Part shown: one piece after another, positions 21,815-29,206 of the stretch
How the letters are laid out: each line of letters begins with the position of its first letter
Position numbering within the stretch: position 1 is the first letter of the stretch
From: CAYLPU01 sp964385635
Lineage (GTDB): Bacteria > Chloroflexota > Anaerolineae > B4-G1
DNA: 35,806 nt
Assembly: GCA_964385635.1 (NCBI GenBank)
Contig: CAYLPU010000049.1
Location: 1-35,806, forward strand
Direction of reading: 5' to 3'
The notes under the pieces: model-generated
Told to the model about the DNA's origin: nothing
What the model saw: only the letters and a program-made list of their open reading frames with translations
Databases searched by the model: none
Translations under genes and position numbers: made by a program

Positions 21815-24366
21815 GGCTGCGCAAATTCTTCAACCATCTCCTGAACCCCCGCGCCGATCTCTCCAAACTCACGCGAGTTGCTCCCGCTGGACGACAGTCC
21901 AGCGACTCAGGCGCAGACTTTTGTCCGCCGAGAGCATCAAATCGTGATCTACCAGAGTTGCGCCACACCGCTCCGGCGGACGAGGTGCCTCAGCGGCGCG
22001 TCCATCTGCGCCACATCCTGTTCAACTTCCCCCTGCTGGCCGGCGGGCTGATCGTGCTGACCCTGTTCGCCGGTGTGCTGTTCGGGCCGCTGCTGGCCCC
22101 GGAGAACCCCTACCTGCGTGGTCGCCGCGTCCTGGAGTACGTGGACGGCACCTTCCACCGCCCCCCTTTCCCGCCCTCCCTCGAACACCCACTGGGCACC
22201 GACGAACTGGGCCGCGATACGCTGAGCCTATTGCTCTACGGCACGCGCAACACGCTGGTGGCCGCCGCCTTCATCACCATGGCCCGCCTGGCGCTGGGGT
22301 TGGTGCTGGGAGGACTGGCTGGCTGGAACGAGGGCCGGCTGGTGGATCAGGTGGTGATGGGGGCCGTGCAGATGCTGGCCTCGCTGCCCATGCTGCTGGC
22401 GGCGGTGATCCTCATCTTCGCGCTGGACATCCGCCGCGGTCTGCCGGTCTTCATCATCGCCCTGTGTACCGTGGGCTGGGGAGAGATCGCCCAGTACGTC
22501 CGCGCCGAGTTCATCCGCATCAAGCAGGAGCCCTTCCTGGACAGTGGGCGGGTTATTGGCCTGACCCCGTTGGGGTTGGCGGTGCGCCACGTCCTGCCCA
22601 ACGTCCTGCCCGCGTTGATCGTCATCACGCTGCTGGAGATGGGGGCGGGGTTGATGATCCTGGGCGAACTGGGCTTCGTCGGCGTCTACATCGGCGGCGG
22701 CATCTCCATCCAGGTGGATGACTTCACACAAAAACAGTACTTCGCCGTGCCAGAGTGGGGCGCGATGATGGCAGGGTCCCGGGCCTGGGCCCGTTCCCGC
22801 CCGTGGATGGTCTTGTTCCCGGCCATCGCCTTCTTCGCCTCCGTCACCGGGTTCAATCTCCTGGGAGAAGGGCTGCGGCGATTGATCGACCGGGGCGTGT
22901 TCAACACTGCCCTGCTGCTCAGTTGGCGCATCATCGTCGCCGCCGCCGTGATCACCGCTGCCAGCGTCTACGTGATCCTCACCCTGGGCCCTGCCCCCTC
23001 TTACCGGCACCTGGCCCAGCAGGTCAGCGAGGCGGACCTGATGCGTCACCTGGAATTCCTCAGCGCGCCAGACCTGGAGGGGCGCGCCGTCGGCAGCCCG
23101 GAGGCGCACCAGGCGGCGCAATACATCGTGGACGAATTGGAGCGTTACGGCCTGACCGTATGGCTCCGGGAGGTGGATGTCACGCTGGCCCGTTCGGTGG
23201 AACCGCCGGAGTTGGCGCTGGTGGATGGGGAGGGGCATCCGCTCACCACCTTCACCCGCCTGGCCGGCTACGGCGAGTCGGTCGAGCGCCACGGCGGCAG
23301 CGGCCAGGCCGAGGCACCGGTCACCCTGATCCTCTTCCCCCCATCCGAGGCGACCCGCCGCCGCCCGCCGGAGGAAACGTACGCCCGCTTCAAGGGCCTC
23401 GACCTCAGGGGGCGGATCGCGATGGTCGTCGCCGGCAACGCTCCCGTTGACTTTGACACTGGGGCGCTCATCCGGGGCGCGCAGGGGGTGTTGATCGTCT
23501 CCACCGACGTGAACCCGCGCAATCAGATTCTGTCCGGCGATTACCTGGAGCGCCCCACCCTGCCGGTCTTCCGCATCACCCCCACCACCGCCGACGGCCT
23601 CCTGGTTGGTAGCGGGCTCGACTTCACTGCTGTTCAGGACGAGATCGCAGCGCTGGAGGGAACGGGCCAGGTCTGGGCCGCCCGGGACCTGGAGGCGCGG
23701 GTGCGGATGCGGATGGCGCTGGGTGCGCCGGAGACCGTCACGCTCTACAACGTGCTGGGACTGCTCGACGGCGCCGACGCGGGCCTGGCGGACGAACTGG
23801 TCGTCGTCTCCTGCCACTACGACGGGCCAGGCCGCGCGCCCGACGGCACGCTCTACCCTAGCGCCGATGGGGACGGATCCGGCGTGGCAGTGATGCTGGA
23901 GATCGCCCGGCTGTGGCAGGAGCAAGCGTTCCAGCCCCGGCGTAGCGTGCTCTTCGCCGCCTGGGCTGGCGGAGACCTGCGCTATTCCGGCGCGCACGGT
24001 TTCCAGGACCGCCCAGGTGTCCTGGGCTCCTACGACACCATCGCGGTCGTTCACCTGGACCGGCTGGGCGGCACGACCGGCGATGGACTGGTGGTGCGCC
24101 AGGTGAGCGGGCAAGACAAACTGTTCAACCTGCTGGTGAACAGCGCCAGCCGGCTGGACGTACCTGTTGCCCAGGGCGGGGTGCTGCGCCACACCTACCA
24201 GGAACTCCTGAGCGGCCGGTACGGCACACTGGTCGTCACCTGGGGCGACCCGCCTCCCGCGTTGGCCGACGACACGCTGGACCGCATAGACCCGCACCGC
24301 CTGGGCCAGGCAGCCCAGGTCGTCAACCTGACGCTGATCACGGCTGCGCACGAGCCAAGATACTAA
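21811..24366 (+). CDS. ABC permease (DppC-like) fused to a degenerate M28 peptidase domain
   Basis: The 851-residue fusion starts at GTG 21811. Residues 1 to about 365 are a DppC/OppC-type permease (HPLGTDELGRDTLS near 130, EAA loop AEFIRIKQEPFLDSGRVIGLTPLG). A further membrane helix (about 370-393) leads to an M28/PA-type extracellular domain to the end. The M28 ligands seem partly kept: His669/Asp671 (CHYDG), Asp688 (DGDGSG), Asp750 (HLDRLG), perhaps His794. The catalytic Glu pair of active relatives (WDSEEQG) reads WAGGDLR here, so Glu is Gly721 and the adjacent ligand is Asp722. It may therefore bind peptides rather than cut them. Such a fusion is rare in my knowledge. Confidence 0.85.
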   Translation: MRLRKFFNHLLNPRADLSKLTRVAPAGRQSSDSGADFCPPRASNRDLPELRHTAPADEVPQRRVHLRHILFNFPLLAGGLIVLTLFAGVLFGPLLAPENPYLRGRRVLEYVDGTFHRPPFPPSLEHPLGTDELGRDTLSLLLYGTRNTLVAAAFITMARLALGLVLGGLAGWNEGRLVDQVVMGAVQMLASLPMLLAAVILIFALDIRRGLPVFIIALCTVGWGEIAQYVRAEFIRIKQEPFLDSGRVIGLTPLGLAVRHVLPNVLPALIVITLLEMGAGLMILGELGFVGVYIGGGISIQVDDFTQKQYFAVPEWGAMMAGSRAWARSRPWMVLFPAIAFFASVTGFNLLGEGLRRLIDRGVFNTALLLSWRIIVAAAVITAASVYVILTLGPAPSYRHLAQQVSEADLMRHLEFLSAPDLEGRAVGSPEAHQAAQYIVDELERYGLTVWLREVDVTLARSVEPPELALVDGEGHPLTTFTRLAGYGESVERHGGSGQAEAPVTLILFPPSEATRRRPPEETYARFKGLDLRGRIAMVVAGNAPVDFDTGALIRGAQGVLIVSTDVNPRNQILSGDYLERPTLPVFRITPTTADGLLVGSGLDFTAVQDEIAALEGTGQVWAARDLEARVRMRMALGAPETVTLYNVLGLLDGADAGLADELVVVSCHYDGPGRAPDGTLYPSADGDGSGVAVMLEIARLWQEQAFQPRRSVLFAAWAGGDLRYSGAHGFQDRPGVLGSYDTIAVVHLDRLGGTTGDGLVVRQVSGQDKLFNLLVNSASRLDVPVAQGGVLRHTYQELLSGRYGTLVVTWGDPPPALADDTLDRIDPHRLGQAAQVVNLTLITAAHEPRY

Positions 24367-24418
24367 TGCGTGGTGCGTAATGCGTGATCTGGGTGGCCGA
24401 ACGCGCCAGGCGATCAAG

Positions 24419-24534
24419 GCGGGGCGTTGAAACGCCCCGCTGATACGACGAAACCCGTTAAAACGGGTTGGGAAGCCACGTTTTAGTGCGTTTTAACGCA
24501 CTTTCTGTATCAGCCGATGGTTTCAACCATCGGC
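24419..24534 (+). repeat. Interspersed hairpin element, copy B
   Basis: Full copy: hairpin 1 (GGGGCGTT/AACGCCCC), closing stem CTGATAC...GTATCAG, inner hairpins AACCCGTT/AACGGGTT and AGTGCGTT/AACGCACT, and hairpin 4 (GATGGTT/AACCATC). It lies 52 bp after the permease-peptidase stop codon and before the promoter at 24596. Confidence 0.85.
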
Positions 24535-24595
24535 TTGTCGAGCGTCCCCACCACGGGGAGGATTGCCTCCCCTCGGCCTGTCGAAAAACCTCTGC

Positions 24596-24624
24596 TTGCG
24601 TGAGCGTCAAATCATGAGTATAAT
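24596..24624 (+). promoter_or_regulatory. Promoter of the kinase operon
   Basis: TTGCGT, 17-nt spacer and a perfect TATAAT. The 50 bp from the -10 onward resemble those after the promoter at 29118 (shared TGAGTAYAATT and CCACAGCARTAC blocks). Hairpin element copy C lies between this promoter and the first gene. Confidence 0.6.
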
Positions 24625-24720
24625 TGAGACATGCTGCCACTCCACAGCAATACCAACACGCACACCAACGGGTTGGACGCAAAGCTCAAGGTGACGTGAC
24701 AGGTTTGACACTGAGCAATC

Positions 24721-24880
24721 TTTGCGTCATTGTAGGTGAAACGTAACTGTTCAGCCACCCCCATGCGGGGCGTTGAAACGCCCCGCTGATACGACGAAAC
24801 CCGTTAAAACGGGTTGGGAAGCCACGTTTTAGTGCGTTTTAACGCACTTTCTGTATCAGCCGATGGTTTCAACCATCGGC
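24721..24880 (+). repeat. Interspersed hairpin element, copy C with 44-bp conserved lead
   Basis: The core 24765-24880 is identical to copy B across the closing stem and inner hairpins. The preceding 24721-24764 matches the lead of copy E (27803-27846) almost exactly, so the element can be about 160 bp. It lies in the predicted 5' leader of the kinase operon. Confidence 0.85.
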
Positions 24881-24936
24881 GGGGCAAGACTTTATTAAAC
24901 CGAAACAGGGAGTGATGCTGACCGAGGGAGAGACAC

Positions 24937-25233
24937 TTGTCCAACAGTAACTCAACTGCTATGTATGCTGGGGCTGATGTGACTATTCGCGAAGGTTGGA
25001 AGGTGCTTGTAGAGCAATTGGGTCTTCAGAAGGCTACCCAGTTTGTCGTTTTACTTGAGCGGGGAAAAGGCGACTCGGTAGAAGAGATCGCTGCCTACTG
25101 GGGGGATACCGATATACATGAAATCTATAACCGGGTAACGGAGTGGAAAGCTCAACAACAACCCACGGCTTGGCACAACCATAGTCATTCAACGCCGAAC
25201 CTTTCGCTGCCTGTAGCAGCACGACATTCATAG
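24937..25233 (+). CDS. Small conserved-hypothetical protein of the kinase operon
   Basis: The 98-residue frame starts at TTG 24937, with GAGGGAG about 6 nt upstream; an in-frame ATG at 24961 would give 90 residues. It has a compact helical core (REGWKVLVEQLGLQKATQFVVLLERGKGD) and a disordered His/Ser-rich tail. The core pattern resembles short orphan proteins of Chloroflexota and cyanobacteria that sit in toxin-antitoxin-like contexts; I do not recognise a named family. It ends 19 nt before the kinase gene and is probably co-transcribed with it. Confidence 0.55.
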   Translation: MSNSNSTAMYAGADVTIREGWKVLVEQLGLQKATQFVVLLERGKGDSVEEIAAYWGDTDIHEIYNRVTEWKAQQQPTAWHNHSHSTPNLSLPVAARHS

Positions 25234-25252
25234 AGTCCAGAGGAGATAGAAG

Positions 25253-27490
25253 ATGCCACTTTCCATTGGACAGGTCCTGCACAACCGCTATCGAATTGAT
25301 GCCCTGCTTGGCCAGGGTGGAATGGGCGCCGTGTACCGTGCCTGGGATACGAGCCTGGACATGCCGGTGGCGATCAAGGAAAACCTGGACGCTTCACCCG
25401 AAGCCCAGAGACAATTTACCCGTGAAGCCCGCATCCTGGCCCGCCTCTCCCATCCGAATCTGCCACGTGTGACTGATCACTTTTTCATCCCTGGCCAGGG
25501 CCAATACCTGGTGATGGATTTCGTGGAGGGCGAGGATCTGCAGGCGATGCTGGCCCGGCTCGGCCTCTTGCCCGAGCTCCAGGTATTGACCTGGGTTTCG
25601 CAAATCTGCGACGCCCTGGCTTATTTGCACAGCCAGCCCTCGCCCATCATTCACCGGGACATCAAGCCTGCCAACATCAAGATTCGCCCCGACGGCCGGG
25701 CGATGCTGGTAGACTTTGGCATTGCCAAGGTCTACGATCCGCAGCTTGTGACGACCATCGGGGCGAAAGCGGTTACGCCCGGCTACAGTCCGCCGGAACA
25801 GTATGGTGGCGGCAGCACCGACGCCCGTTCGGACATCTATGCGCTGGGCGCGACGCTGTATCACCTGCTGACCGGACAGATACCACCGGAAAGCGTGCAG
25901 AGAATGGTGAGTGTGGCAACAACGCCTTCTCCGCGCCAACTCAACCAGCAGATCAGCCCAATGGTCGAACAGGTCATCCTCAGGGCCATTGAGGTTACCA
26001 CCGAGCGCCGCTTTCAGAGCGTGGACGAACTGCGCACCGCATTGACCCAGCCATTGCCCGGTGCAGTTGGCCAGGAGGCCACACGGCCGGCCGCTCCAGA
26101 TCAGACAAAGCTGATGCCACAGCGAAAGCCAGCGGTCACTCCGCCACGCGCCAAGCGCCCTTCTCGCCTCTCACGTGTCGGTCTACTGGGAGGCATAGGG
26201 TTGGTCGTGATTGTGCTGGTTGTGGGTGCACTGGCAATCTCCGGCGTATTTCGCGGTGCTCGCCCGACATCCACTCCGGTTGTTGCTGTGTTGACAACGG
26301 ACGTGCCAACCCAGGTGTCGGTGGGAGAGACTCCCGGTACCACCGCACCAGTACCGCCAACAAGCACCCCCGTTCCTGAACCGACTGCTACACCCACGCC
26401 CGGCAATGGCCTGCACAAGGAGGTGTCCTTTGGGACCGAGGCTCTGATCACCACCGCCACCGACGCCTGGTCGGTCTACGCGGCAGACATGGACGGCGAC
26501 GGCGATGTGGACGTCCTTTCCGCCTCGTACGACGACGACAAGATTGTCTGGTACGAGAACGACGGCGGTTCGTCCCCCGCCTTCACCGGCCATGTCATCA
26601 CCACTAACGCCGATGGCGCCTGGTCGGTCTACGCGGCGGACGTGGACGGCGACGGCGACGTGGACGTTCTCTCCGCCTCTGAGCTCGACGACAAGATCGC
26701 CTGGTACGAGAACAGCGGCGGTTCGCCCCCCGCCTTCACCAGCCACATCATCGCTATCACCGCCGACCAGGCCCGTTCGGTCTACGCGGTGGACGTGGAC
26801 GGCGACGGCGACGTGGACGTCCTCTCCGCCTCCATAACCGACAACAAAATCGCCTGGTACGAGAACGACGGCGGTTCGCCCCCTACCTTCACCGACTACG
26901 TCATAACCACCGCCGCCGGCCGCGCCAATTCGGTCTACGCGGCGGATATGGACGACGATGGCGATATGGACGCCCTCTCCGCCTCATCTAGCGACAACAA
27001 GATCGTCTGGTACGAGAACAACGGTGGTTCGCCTCCCGCCTTTACTAACCACGTCATAACCACCACCACCGCCGCCGCCCGCTGGGTCTACGCGGCGGAT
27101 GTGGATGGCGACGGCGACGTGGACGTCTTCTCCGCTTCCTACAACGACGACAAGATTGCCTGGTACGAGAACGACGGTGGTTCGCCCCCTGCCTTCACTG
27201 GCCATGTCATCACCACCAATGCTGACTGCGCCGAATCGGTCTACGCGGCGGATGTGGACGGCGACGGCGACATAGATGTCCTCTCCGCCTCCTACATGGA
27301 CGCCAAGGTCGCCTGGTACGAAAACGACGGTAGTTCGCCCCCCGCCTTCACCGACCACGTCATCACCACCGCCGCCGTCGGTGCTGTATCGGTCTATGCG
27401 GCGGACATGGACGGCGACGGCGACCTGGATGTCCTCTCTGCTTCCTCCTGGGACGACAAGATCGCCTGGTACGAGAACCGGGGCAGATAG
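25253..27490 (+). CDS. Membrane Ser/Thr protein kinase with FG-GAP/VCBS repeat sensor domain
   Basis: This 745-residue PknB-type kinase has the G-loop LGQGGMGAVY (19-28), Lys42, catalytic HRDIKPAN (134-141), DFG (154-156) and an activation segment TPGYSPPEQYGG. A Pro/Arg-rich linker leads to one transmembrane helix (about 309-331) and a Thr/Pro-rich stalk. The extracellular part (400-745) is seven 51-residue FG-GAP-like repeats, each with a Ca-binding DxDGDGDxD-type loop and a WYEN segment. The layout is that of a receptor kinase with a beta-propeller. The substrate is unknown. AGGAGATAGA precedes the ATG. The repeats are very similar at the DNA level. Confidence 0.92.
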   Translation: MPLSIGQVLHNRYRIDALLGQGGMGAVYRAWDTSLDMPVAIKENLDASPEAQRQFTREARILARLSHPNLPRVTDHFFIPGQGQYLVMDFVEGEDLQAMLARLGLLPELQVLTWVSQICDALAYLHSQPSPIIHRDIKPANIKIRPDGRAMLVDFGIAKVYDPQLVTTIGAKAVTPGYSPPEQYGGGSTDARSDIYALGATLYHLLTGQIPPESVQRMVSVATTPSPRQLNQQISPMVEQVILRAIEVTTERRFQSVDELRTALTQPLPGAVGQEATRPAAPDQTKLMPQRKPAVTPPRAKRPSRLSRVGLLGGIGLVVIVLVVGALAISGVFRGARPTSTPVVAVLTTDVPTQVSVGETPGTTAPVPPTSTPVPEPTATPTPGNGLHKEVSFGTEALITTATDAWSVYAADMDGDGDVDVLSASYDDDKIVWYENDGGSSPAFTGHVITTNADGAWSVYAADVDGDGDVDVLSASELDDKIAWYENSGGSPPAFTSHIIAITADQARSVYAVDVDGDGDVDVLSASITDNKIAWYENDGGSPPTFTDYVITTAAGRANSVYAADMDDDGDMDALSASSSDNKIVWYENNGGSPPAFTNHVITTTTAAARWVYAADVDGDGDVDVFSASYNDDKIAWYENDGGSPPAFTGHVITTNADCAESVYAADVDGDGDIDVLSASYMDAKVAWYENDGSSPPAFTDHVITTAAVGAVSVYAADMDGDGDLDVLSASSWDDKIAWYENRGR
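26453..27487 (+). repeat. Seven 153-bp tandem repeats inside the kinase gene
   Basis: A 153-bp unit begins about every 153 nt (GTCTAC occurs at 26474 and 26627 and onward in register) and encodes the VYAADVDGDGDVDVLSAS...WYENDGG unit. High similarity at silent sites suggests recent expansion or gene conversion. Confidence 0.9.
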
Positions 27491-27673
27491 GGCTGTTTCA
27501 GGTAGGTTTTCATCCCAAAAGGACGCATGTACAATCTGGCGTATCGCGTTCCAGGGCGGCTATCGGGTTTTGCTGGGGCTCTGCACAGACTTACGATCTT
27601 AACAACCTGTTTCCTCTCGCCCTGTGAATGTTCCAGGGCTTGATTGAGCGGGCAAAGCCTCGGGATGCACACA

Positions 27674-27789
27674 GCGGGGCGTTGAAACGGACCGCTGATA
27701 CGACGAAACCCGTTAAAACGGGTTGGGAAGCCACGTTTTAGTGCGTTTTAACGCACTTTCTGTATCAGCCGATGGTTGAAACCATCGGC
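27674..27789 (+). repeat. Interspersed hairpin element, copy D
   Basis: Full copy; the inner hairpins are identical to copies B and C. Hairpin 1 is damaged (AACGGACC in place of AACGCCCC). Hairpin 4 keeps its stem, but its 2-nt tip is GA instead of TC. It lies 57 bp from copy E, in a 472-bp stretch after the kinase gene that is otherwise without recognisable features. Confidence 0.85.
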
Positions 27790-27802
27790 TTCCTGAGCGA
27801 CA

Positions 27803-27960
27803 TTTGCGTCATTGTAGGTGAAACGTAACTGTTCAGCCATCCCCACGCGGGGCGTTGAAACGCCCCGCTGATACGACGAAACCCGTTAAAACGGGTTAAG
27901 AAGGCGCTTTCAGTGCGTTTTAACGCACTTGCTGTATCAGACGATGGTTTCAACCATCGA
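27803..27960 (+). repeat. Interspersed hairpin element, copy E, abutting a start codon
   Basis: The lead 27803-27846 matches that of copy C, and the core is 27847-27960. The inner stems are kept, while the spacer between them differs from B to D (AAGAAGGCGCTTTC). Hairpin 4 ends about 8 nt before the ATG of the PD40 gene, where a ribosome site would be expected. Confidence 0.85.
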
Positions 27961-27968
27961 ACGTGAGC

Positions 27969-29111
27969 ATGAACCGAGAGAATAGATTACTGGTAACGAT
28001 TCTGGCTGCCCTGACGCTGTCGGTGCTCGTCACCGGCGGGCTGGCGGTCTACCTGACCCTCGCCCGCGGACAAGAGGAAGCCCCTGAGGCACAGGGAGGC
28101 GCGACCGGGGTCGCTGGTGAGCCGCGTATCGTCTTCGTCTCCGACCGGGAGGGGAACGCCGCCATCTACACGATGGAGGCCGATGGTTCGCGCTCGCAGC
28201 GGGTGTCCAGGGCCGGCCAGGGCTTCTGCCTCTTCCCATACTGGTCCCCCGAGGGGCAGCGCGTGGCCTACGTGGCGCTGGAGGAGGATCCAACGGAGGA
28301 TGACGCACAGGCCAGCGCATGGGTGGCGGCGGCCGACGGGTCGGAGCAGGTATGCGTCAGCCAGGCGATCTCCCGCGTACTCACGCTTCCACCCACCTGG
28401 TCGCCCGATGGGACACTGCTGGCGTTCGCAGCCGCGGGCGAGCAGGCCGGGGCGGAAGACTCTCGCAGCACCATCCACATCGCCCGGACCAGCGGCAGCG
28501 GGATCGAACGGAGCATCCCGCTTCCCTGGATGGTCCACCTCCTGGCCTGGTCCCCCGCCGGGGACGTGTTGCTCCTCGTGGGCGACTCCCCGGACGCCGG
28601 GACGAACGTGCACGTCTGGTCCAGCGAGGGAGAGGAGATCACCGAGGTTTTCCAGGGGGCAGGGGCGGCGGACTGGTCGCCGGACGGAGGGGAAATCGTT
28701 GTGGGTGCCGATACACCGCAGGCGGTCTTCGTGGTGGGGCTGGATGGGGAACCGTACTCGGTCGCCCGGCTGGAAGGGTACTTCCCGATTGAGGTCACCT
28801 GGTCGCCGGACGGCACGCACATCGCCGTCACTGCCGCGCTGGTGCGCCGGCAGGAATTCGCCACCGCGCTGTACGTCATCGCGCTGGAGACGGGGGAGGT
28901 CACCACCATCGTTGACGAAGAGGGGTGGCTCATCCGGCCCAACTGGTCGCCCGACGGCAACCGGCTGCTGTTCACGATGGGCGAGATGCGCCGACGCCCG
29001 GAGGCCGACCTGCCCTACGCCGACCTGTGGGCCTACGATGTCTCGTCCGGCCAACTGGAACAACTGACCATGGGAGAATCCTTCGAAGGACTGGGGGTTT
29101 GGTCGCCCTGA
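27969..29111 (+). CDS. PD40/TolB-like six-bladed propeller protein, membrane-anchored
   Basis: A signal-anchor (LLVTILAALTLSVLVTGGLAVYL, split by a short Gly pair) is followed by a soluble domain with six WSPDG-type blades (WSPEGQRVAY, WSPDGTLLAF, WSPAGDVLLL, WSPDGGEIVV, WSPDGTHIAV, WSPDGNRLLF), the PD40 pattern of TolB-like propellers. The product has 380 residues from ATG 27969; a GTG at 27963 is a possible earlier start. It is probably extracytoplasmic. No Tol/Pal genes are nearby, so the name TolB should not be taken as function. No Shine-Dalgarno is visible; repeat copy E occupies that position. Confidence 0.82.
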   Translation: MNRENRLLVTILAALTLSVLVTGGLAVYLTLARGQEEAPEAQGGATGVAGEPRIVFVSDREGNAAIYTMEADGSRSQRVSRAGQGFCLFPYWSPEGQRVAYVALEEDPTEDDAQASAWVAAADGSEQVCVSQAISRVLTLPPTWSPDGTLLAFAAAGEQAGAEDSRSTIHIARTSGSGIERSIPLPWMVHLLAWSPAGDVLLLVGDSPDAGTNVHVWSSEGEEITEVFQGAGAADWSPDGGEIVVGADTPQAVFVVGLDGEPYSVARLEGYFPIEVTWSPDGTHIAVTAALVRRQEFATALYVIALETGEVTTIVDEEGWLIRPNWSPDGNRLLFTMGEMRRRPEADLPYADLWAYDVSSGQLEQLTMGESFEGLGVWSP

Positions 29112-29117
29112 CGTGAT

Positions 29118-29146
29118 TTGTGCAATCACCACGGGTTGAGTACAAT
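29118..29146 (+). promoter_or_regulatory. Promoter of the restriction-modification gene
   Basis: TTGTGC, 17-nt spacer and TACAAT. The following leader is related to that of the kinase-operon promoter at 24596 (CCACAGCARTAC and ACACRC blocks). Confidence 0.5.
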
Positions 29147-29206
29147 TAGGGCAAGCCCCACAGCAGTACTGACACACGCACCGGCGCGGTTGAGCGGGAG
29201 TGACCT

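Noticed and set aside
22228..24417. Long open frame (729 codons) on the minus strand
   Set aside because: It is antisense to the permease-M28 fusion, is rich in His, Gln, Gly and Arg with no domain pattern, and is explained by high GC and few stops.
24419..27960. CRISPR array
   Set aside because: The repeats are about 115 bp, internally palindromic, irregularly spaced and without cas genes, so they are interspersed elements and not an array.
27987..29177. Open frame of 396 codons on the minus strand
   Set aside because: Antisense to the PD40 gene, which has six WSPDG blades in the plus frame.
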